A stretch of 22,099 nucleotides of DNA from Chara braunii. Its lineage: Eukaryota > Streptophyta > Charophyceae > Charales > Characeae. Below the pieces are notes generated by a model, which saw nothing but the letters and a program-made list of their open reading frames with translations, searched no databases and was not told where the DNA came from. This document shows positions 16,921-22,099 of this stretch, one piece after another. Where the stretch lies: NCBI GenBank assembly GCA_003427395.1, contig BFEA01000015.1, forward strand, positions 1,302,744-1,324,842. The letters are read 5' to 3'. The translations under genes and the position numbers were made by a program. Within the stretch, counting starts at the first letter, position 1; every line of letters begins with the position of its first letter.

Positions 16921-17985
16921 GGACGAAAGAAGGAAAAAGTGATACCCTTGAGAGAGAGGAAAAACAAAAAAATCACAAATTTTGCATTGGGGATTTTGCG
17001 ATTATAGGGCACTGCCTGGTTACACAGCTCTCGGACATCTAGCACAAAACAGAAAAGACACGACCGCAACCAGTCATCCAAATGCGAATTTATGCACCAT
17101 GCAGTCAGATGGCATAATCGTGAACGCGGATAGAACTCACAGGAAAAGAAAAATACATCCAAAGCTGCCCACAAAATAGGTATGCCCATGGCTCCCCAGG
17201 CAGGCCGCTGACATATACGTACACAGATATGTGAATTAGCAAACTACATCGTACATGCAACCCTAATGTGATTTTGTGATCTTCTGTGCTAGTGTGTGAT
17301 GGCATCTTCTCATCCGCCTGCAATTTCGCTCAGAACTTTTTCTTTTTCTTTTTTTTTTAAAGAACAATGAAGATTTCCTTATATGCTGGGAAACGGGCTG
17401 CTTTCTATCAGAATCGTAATCTTTGTCTGGACTGTGGGGGCTGGACCCCACAGGTTTCTGCCAAGCCTTTGGAAGAGAAGTTTTGAGATCCCGCTACTGC
17501 AGGTACTCCCTCTGAAAAAAAAAAAACAAGGATTCTCATTTCGACTCTGCCAGCGGCCACTGGCCCCTGTCCCATGCACCGTAGTCTTTCCAAGTGCACT
17601 GCCATTGACACATCCCGTGCGCAAAGGAGACACAGGGATTGGATGGAGAGCTGGAGATGCAGACGTTTCGGGCAAGTCTTCCGGATAGGGTAACTGTTAG
17701 CTAGGAAGTGATGGGAAGTTCCTGCCTCAGTGGCAACACAAGTGCTTCCGAAGGATTTCCTGCCACCCAACCACCGTCGTGCAGTGGGGTCAAGGCCTAT
17801 GATGTGTACGAAAGCCATGGCGAGTGCCTGTACAGGAACCAACGAGGCTTTGTTCTTCTAATCCACGCAGTCGTAGGGTGCTAGGTTTCATTCACGAGCA
17901 ACAAAACGATAAACAATCTACCCCATCTTTCCAAGGAGGGCGTTTTCCTTTTTGCCTATTGAAAACAATGAAAAGGCATCACAAA
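16921..17985. other. non-coding stretch
   Basis: Several open frames of 60-140 codons occur on both strands, but none shows a recognisable domain and they overlap each other. I see no repeat shared with the rest of the window. Confidence 0.4.
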
Positions 17986-18134
17986 GTGAGGAGACCACCC
18001 CAGGAGGATGCTCTTTTCACCTGCTGGGGATGGCTCCGACATGATGTTTTTTTCTGGGGGGGAAAACTAGGGTGCAGTCAAGGTTTTCAGTTTTTTTCTG
18101 GGGGGGAAAACTAGGGTGCAGTCAAGGTTTTCAG
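17986..18134 (+). repeat. dispersed repeat copy 2 and a 44-bp tandem duplication
   Basis: 17986-18032 is the partner of 16873-16920. Then a unit with a T run, CTGGGGGGGAAAACTAGGG and TGCAGTCAAGGTTTTCAG occurs twice, at 18048-18090 and 18091-18134. Confidence 0.85.
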
Positions 18135-18383
18135 TTTTCAAATCCGTTTCAGTCACGGTTTCGCCAATTTTGCTCCAAAGAGCGGAAAACCGTGAATGTA
18201 TACAACCCAGCTTTAGGGTTGGGTGGGGATGTGTTGTGTTTGAGGGATGCCTGAAGTGGATTTAGAACTGAAAACATGACTCCGCCTTCTTTTTTTTTTT
18301 TTTTTTTTTGAAGGCCCTTGTGCAAGGCCTCTATCCTGGTGGTGGTAAGAGAACCACCGGGATTGAGGCTTTGCCTGGCGGGC
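18135..18383. repeat. poly(T) run followed by two hairpins
   Basis: After nondescript DNA, TGACTCCGCCTTC leads into a T run (18290-18309). The same TGACTCCGCCTT followed by a T run recurs near 18903. AGGCCCTTG/CAAGGCCT (18312-18330) can pair with one bulge. GCCTCTATCCTGGTGGT (18327-18343) pairs with 18353-18369 over 17 positions, with one mismatch and one G-T pair. Confidence 0.7.
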
Positions 18384-18508
18384 CGCTCCATCTATTGGTG
18401 GGGCGCAACACCTGCTGGAAACCGGGTCCAGCGTCCCTAAATACATCTTTACAAAACAGAACATCTTGAGAGTGGCGCCATTGTGCTGGAAACCGGGTCC
18501 AGCGTCCC
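18384..18508 (+). mobile_element. R1 repeat, two partial copies
   Basis: GCTCCATCTATTGGTGGGG and the GCTGGA-AACCGGG-TCCAGC hairpin (18414-18432) are followed 71 bp later by the hairpin again (18485-18503), with GTCCCATATC as in copy C. The second half of R1 is missing from both. Confidence 0.75.
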
Positions 18509-19406
18509 ATATCCAATCTATTTTTCCATACCTAACCTGCAGCAGGGTCGGGTATTGGGGGGGAAACACCGGGGGGCACCGGTGGAATCTCCCTCCATCC
18601 CCTAGCCTCTGCCATCCACCTACTATCCTCATGGCGCCTATCGTGTCTTTGCACTCTGCAGTAGCGTGTGTTTGAAAAAGGCTGAAACAACAGAAAAAAG
18701 GCTGAAATGAGCTGCACTGAGCTGCACTGAAATCAGCTGAAATCAGCTGACATTGGCTGAAGTATACTGAATTGTTTCTAAAATGAACTGCACTGCAACA
18801 TGCTATATCCTACTATAGTCCTCTACAAGGCACCTGGGGCCCTGTCCCTGTCACATGTCATTGAGAGGCCTCCTTGCTGACTGAAAGAGATTAAATGTAA
18901 CGTGACTCCGCCTTAGTTACCCTTTTTTTTTCTTTGTTTACAGCATTTATTGAAAAAACTTCAGGATAAGTCCAGGGTGTTGTGGAGGCCAGTTACTAGG
19001 CACACATTGATCGCCGGAAGCCATCAGCCATGGTCGCCCTGAGGAGACGACGCCACCTCCCATCCCATCCTCACGTCAATACTCCTAGTGCATCCCCTAT
19101 CCCTACTATCCTACCTCAGCGTGACCAGCACTCAGGACCATCACCCTACCAGTATCCTTGGATTCTGAATAGCTGCTTGAGCATCAGTAGACCCAAGCCG
19201 GCCAGATGATGTGTGGATGTCAACAGCCATCTGACAAATTCTGTGGGAGCGGCTCATAATGGCAGCCTTCCTTTTTTTTGTTTCTGACAGCCTTCTTTTG
19301 CTGAGCTGTTGAGTACAATTTTTTTTCTTTTTCAATCATCTGTGAGAGGCCTATTATTGGAGGCAATAGGAGCACCCTTCAATAGGATGCCCCTTTTGTG
19401 GATGGC
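18509..19406. other. non-coding, low complexity
   Basis: A GCTGAAA/GCTGCACTGA-rich low-complexity block lies at about 18675-18800. The second TGACTCCGCCTT plus T-run copy is near 18903. No gene is supported. Confidence 0.5.
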
Positions 19407-19455
19407 CCCAATCTATTGGTGGGGAGCGGCACCAGCTGGAAACCAGGTCCAGCCT
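19407..19455 (+). mobile_element. R1 repeat, partial copy
   Basis: CCAATCTATTGGTGGGGAGC and the GCTGGA-AACCAGG-TCCAGC hairpin (19435-19453) are kept; the rest has been lost or has diverged. Confidence 0.7.
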
Positions 19456-19824
19456 TGCAGAAAATGAGCTCGTCCCCGGCCCGAAAATTTCCGGGGCTTG
19501 GGGAAGGCCCAGTAGTGCGATGGGGAAGGAAGACAGTGGGCCCAAGGAAAAGGGGCAAATGGACTACAAGTATTCCTGCTGGTCTGGCTGTGCATGTGGA
19601 AACACATGCATGGATGCAGGAGGTGCAGACGCAATGGGAGGGGCGGAAAAGAAACGCTGCCTGGCCCGCTACTTGGCAGCCAGAGCAAAGAGCTGGGGAC
19701 ATGAAGTTCCCTCAGCTTTATCAGGCGTCCTCCTCTCGCGGCAGGAGCCATGAGAGGCAAACGGAAAATAGATGATGGGCCTCGCTACACCGAAGCTCTG
19801 GATGTGATTGTTTGTCAGATACGT
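19456..19824. other. non-coding stretch
   Basis: Overlapping open frames of up to 125 codons occur on both strands without recognisable motifs. A 17-bp direct duplication (GTGATTGTTTGTCAGAT) lies at 19804-19820 and 19823-19839. Confidence 0.4.
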
Positions 19825-19915
19825 GATTGTTTGTCAGATTCATCGAGGTCTGGCACAACTTACACCTGAATGCAACTGCGGCCAGACCTGGACAAATCTG
19901 ACGGCAATCCTGTCC

Positions 19916-20214
19916 AGAGATTTAGAGCAAAAGTCCCTAGTGTGCATACGCCCTCACCTCTGACAGCAATCATGAATATCGCGAATCTCCTTCCCCCCCC
20001 CCCCCTTCCCCCCCACCAACACTCGCCGAGGGCATACTCAGGGCCTCCTTCCACAGCACTTGAAAATACTTCAAACAGAGATTTAGAGCAATAGTCCTAA
20101 TGTGCATCCGCGCTCTCACCTCTGACTGCACTCATGAATCTCAGGAAGCTCCTTTCCCGCCCCCCAGCTGAGCGCATACTCAGGGCCTCTTTCCACACCA
20201 CTTGAAAATACTTG
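19916..20214 (+). repeat. ~161-bp tandem duplication
   Basis: AGAGATTTAGAGCAA starts the first unit at 19916 and the second at 20077. Both contain CTCACCTCTGAC, CATGAAT, GCATACTCAGGGCCTC, CACTTGAAAATACTT and C-rich runs. The second unit is shorter. Confidence 0.85.
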
Positions 20215-20218
20215 AAAA

Positions 20219-20466
20219 CCCTTGAGTTTCAAGGGCACCATAATCCCAAAAACATGCTTGATATATCCTAACTCATTTTTTTCGTTCCACCACGCCCTTG
20301 AAACACCCGGGCTTGAAGAATATTTTGCCTCATGCGTTACGTGCCGATCCCTTATTTGCTGGGGGAGCTTTCTGGTGAGTTTTCTGCCCTTGAACTCAAG
20401 TCACCTCTCCGCGCTCCCTTGAGTTCAAGTGCCATTTTGCCTGTGGCCGCCCTTGAGTTTCAAGGG
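20219..20466. repeat. cluster of CCCTTGAG/CAAGGG palindromes
   Basis: The 17-mer CCCTTGAGTTTCAAGGG occurs exactly at 20219-20235 and 20450-20466. Variants lie near 20294 (GCCCTTGAAAC then GGGCTTGAAG), at 20389-20400 (CTTGAACTCAAG) and at 20418-20429 (CTTGAGTTCAAG). Confidence 0.85.
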
Positions 20467-20697
20467 CAAGCAATTGTGCCAGAGAATGAGGAAACGCTCG
20501 CGGCCGTCGTTAGGGTGTGGTGGAACGAAACACATTTTCAGTTCCTAGTTTTTCCAAGTGGTGTGGACGGAGACCCTCACACTAGGACCTTTACTACGAG
20601 CCTCTGGACGCGATTGCGGTCAGATTCGTCCATGTCTGGCTGCAATTGCAGCAAGGTGAAAGTGTGGCCAGATCTGGACGAATCTCATTGCAAACAC

Positions 20698-20910
20698 GAG
20701 GGCCATCATCACGGGAGTTCTTGGGGATCTTTTTTTGTCGTTCCTGAAAACAGAAAAGAAGATCAACTAAAAGCAAAAACGATTGTTTGCACGCATCCCT
20801 CCTACTTCCAAAGTACGTCATAGTATGTAGGTCCTATGTCCAATTTTGCAGTCCGCTAAGTCTTTCTTGTCCCTTACTCTTAGGGCCTCGTTAGACACTC
20901 CTTGAGGGCG
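20698..20910. other. non-coding stretch
   Basis: I see no gene or repeat here. An open frame from 20332 runs into it without a recognisable domain. Confidence 0.4.
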
Positions 20911-20912
20911 TG

Positions 20913-21036
20913 ATTCCAAGGATTTCGCCGTTGTTTCACCTGTCCTCCGAGATTAAATCGGAAATGACACGCAATTCCAAGGATGACGTCCTCGTTCCAC
21001 CTGTCCTTGGAGATGAAATTGGAAATGACAATGTGA
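20913..21036 (+). repeat. 61-bp tandem duplication
   Basis: ATTCCAAGGAT starts at 20913 and 20974, each followed by CACCTGTCCT, GAGAT and GGAAATGACA. Confidence 0.8.
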
Positions 21037-21098
21037 AAACACTCCAAGGATGAATCCTAAAGAATATAGGATTCTCTAGCCAAATCGTCCTAAGCTCG

Positions 21099-21120
21099 AA
21101 GGGACCTGGTGAGGTCCCTT
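21099..21120. repeat. perfect 9-bp hairpin
   Basis: AAGGGACCT pairs with AGGTCCCTT around GGTG. It could form a stem in RNA or cruciform DNA. No associated gene is seen. Confidence 0.8.
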
Positions 21121-21133
21121 GGAGCCCGTTCAC

Positions 21134-21374
21134 ATGGAGGAGAAGGCATGGAGAGGTTACCACTAGCACTCGGGGAGAGGCTCCATCTATTGGTGGGGAG
21201 CTTCACCTGCTGGAAAATGGGTCCAGCATCCCATATACAGAGTGAATCAGGAAGATACCAAGACAAAGGGTTGAGAAAAGCCTGCCAGCATTGATTACTC
21301 TGGCATCCAGAGGATTGACTGTGCAGGTTGTTGAGAAACGGGAGGGGATGGAGGAGAAGGCATGGAGAGGTTAC
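21134..21374 (+). mobile_element. R1 repeat copy C with 27-bp flanking direct repeats
   Basis: The 187-bp element (21161-21347) starts CACTAGCACTCGGGG and ends AAACGGGAGGGG. It is flanked by a perfect 27-bp direct repeat (21134-21160 and 21348-21374; begins ATGGAGGAGAAGG, ends GAGAGGTTAC). It carries the GCTGGA/TCCAGC hairpin (21209-21227) and the CTCTGG-CAT-CCAGAG hairpin (21298-21312). There is no tail and no coding capacity. The flanking repeat is best read as a target-site duplication, which defines R1 as a discrete mobile unit. Confidence 0.8.
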
Positions 21375-21415
21375 AGCCGAGAATCCGGATCCTGCCAGGG
21401 CCCTATTCGCTCAAG

Positions 21416-21640
21416 GGCTGAAGCACCCAAGAGCCCTCAGTGGGTACGCCCATGAACTGTTGAAATACAGACCCAGGTTCGAATCCAGATGAAGGTACTT
21501 GACGAGTAAAACGGTACTAAAACCAAACATTTCTAAATTGCCTGGGCCCGGTCAGCTCAATGATGATATCTCAAGGCCGTCAAATTTTTGAAAGAAAAAA
21601 GAAAAAAAAGAAAAAAGAAAAACCAGAAAGGCTGAAGCAC
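21416..21640 (+). mobile_element. tRNA-derived SINE with 11-bp target duplication
   Basis: GGCTGAAGCAC occurs at 21416-21426 and 21630-21640 as the target-site duplication. The 203-bp element between opens with a tRNA-like head: an A box-like CCCTCAGTGGGTACGC and a perfect B box GGTTCGAATCC (about 21477-21487), at tRNA-like spacing. A body of about 100 bp and an A-rich tail (about 21588-21629) follow. RNA polymerase III would transcribe it from the internal promoter, and a LINE would mobilise it. Head and spacing match a tRNA-type SINE; the family is not recognised. Confidence 0.85.
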
Positions 21641-21963
21641 AACTGTTTTCCTTTTTCTTTTTTTCCTTCTGACATCCCTCCAAGGACTAGCCCTAAAGCC
21701 AACGCTCCAAGGGTGAGTCTACCGAAGAGACCGAAAACCCTAAATCTTTCTGGGGAAACTGTGGCTGTGGCATGCTTTTAGTTTGAAATAGGCAAGAAAA
21801 GACAAAGTGGTGCTGATGTCATGGTGTGAGTTTTGAAATGCGCTAAGTTTAGAGGGGGTCTAACCGTCTAAGACTGCACCAGTCAGTAGTGCTTGGCAGA
21901 TTTAGGGTTGCCTTTTTTGCTCCATTTCGGGAACTGCTGAAGTTGCCTATGAACATCCTGTGT
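21641..21963. other. non-coding stretch
   Basis: No gene or repeat is recognised. It leads into the tandem repeats at the window end. Confidence 0.4.
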
Positions 21964-22099
21964 GACTCCAGCGTACTTGCCCCATTTTTCTTAGGACTTG
22001 TCCGTGGAGCCAATTGCCCCATTTTTCTTAGGACGTGTCCTTGGAGCCAGAGGACACACTGACTCCAGCGTACTTGCCCCATTTTTCTTAGGACGTGTC
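21964..22099 (+). repeat. tandem repeat running off the window
   Basis: TTGCCCCATTTTTCTTAGGA starts at 21977, 22014 and 22074. Copies 1 and 3 are preceded by GACTCCAGCGTAC, and copies 1 and 2 are followed by a TGGAGCCA block. The array continues past the last base. Confidence 0.85.

Larger units (their letters stand above)
19825..20697. mobile_element. composite inverted-repeat block
   Basis: Segments 19825-19910 and 20612-20697 are imperfect reverse complements of each other over about 85 bp (GTCAGATTNGTCCANGTCTGGC core). Each can also fold on itself, for example GATTCGTCCA 20623-20632 with TGGACGAATC 20675-20684. Together they look like the ends of one element of about 870 bp, or two oppositely oriented copies of a small hairpin element. 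No target duplication is evident and no transposase is seen. Confidence 0.5.

Noticed and set aside
19379-19775. Overlapping open frames of 107-125 codons on both strands
   Set aside because: All frames are open by chance over a short G/C-balanced stretch that includes an R1 copy; none has a motif.
21728-21748. Telomere-like CCCTAAA
   Set aside because: It is a single occurrence (AACCCTAAAT) with no tandem array.
21964-22099. CRISPR-like repeats
   Set aside because: The spacings are irregular, the intervening sequences are repeated rather than unique, and the context is eukaryotic.

Overview
The window looks like eukaryotic nuclear DNA made almost entirely of nested, decayed mobile elements. 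There is no intact host gene that I can support. The Pol domain order (protease, reverse transcriptase, RNase H, integrase), a tRNA-derived SINE with an A-rich tail, a LINE remnant ending in a zf-RVT domain and short inverted-repeat elements suggest a large, repeat-rich genome. A streptophyte (land plant or charophyte alga) is my best guess, from the style of the Ty3/gypsy Pol and LINE proteins; the sequence alone does not prove the host.

Positions 1 to about 12430 are one old Ty3/gypsy LTR retrotransposon on the + strand. The part of its 5' LTR inside the window is 1 to about 766, and the 3' LTR is about 10949-12430. Between them lie an unrecognised ORF upstream of gag (956-1790), gag capsid (1887-2840), a Pro-rich linker and zinc knuckle (2873-3345), protease (3345-4355), a linker (4365-5158), RT/RNase H (5160-6897), a spacer, integrase (7404-8642), and a third, unrecognised ORF (8639-10166) whose ATG overlaps the pol stop in ATGA. 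Frameshifts, stops, an RT deletion and three structural insults break the coding region. The insults are a 302-bp foldback element in gag, a roughly 330-bp palindromic rearrangement in the protease, and a 369-bp hAT-like MITE in RT with an 8-bp target duplication.

The 3' LTR is cut off by an antisense tRNA-like sequence, a pyrimidine tract and a 26-A run. From 12570 to 22099 the DNA is a mosaic of repeats. It contains a LINE C-terminal fragment on the minus strand, a hairpin-bearing repeat (here R1) seen five times, one copy being flanked by a perfect 27-bp direct repeat, a tandem array of about 290 bp, and three TTAA-flanked MITEs. One of these MITEs has its empty site visible in the neighbouring array unit. 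It also contains a composite inverted-repeat block with a 17-bp palindrome cluster, a complete tRNA-type SINE with an 11-bp target duplication, and a tandem repeat running off the end.

The items most worth following up are the ATGA-coupled third ORF, the R1 family with its conserved and covarying hairpins, the TTAA MITEs with their internal empty site, and the LTR/antisense-tRNA junction.
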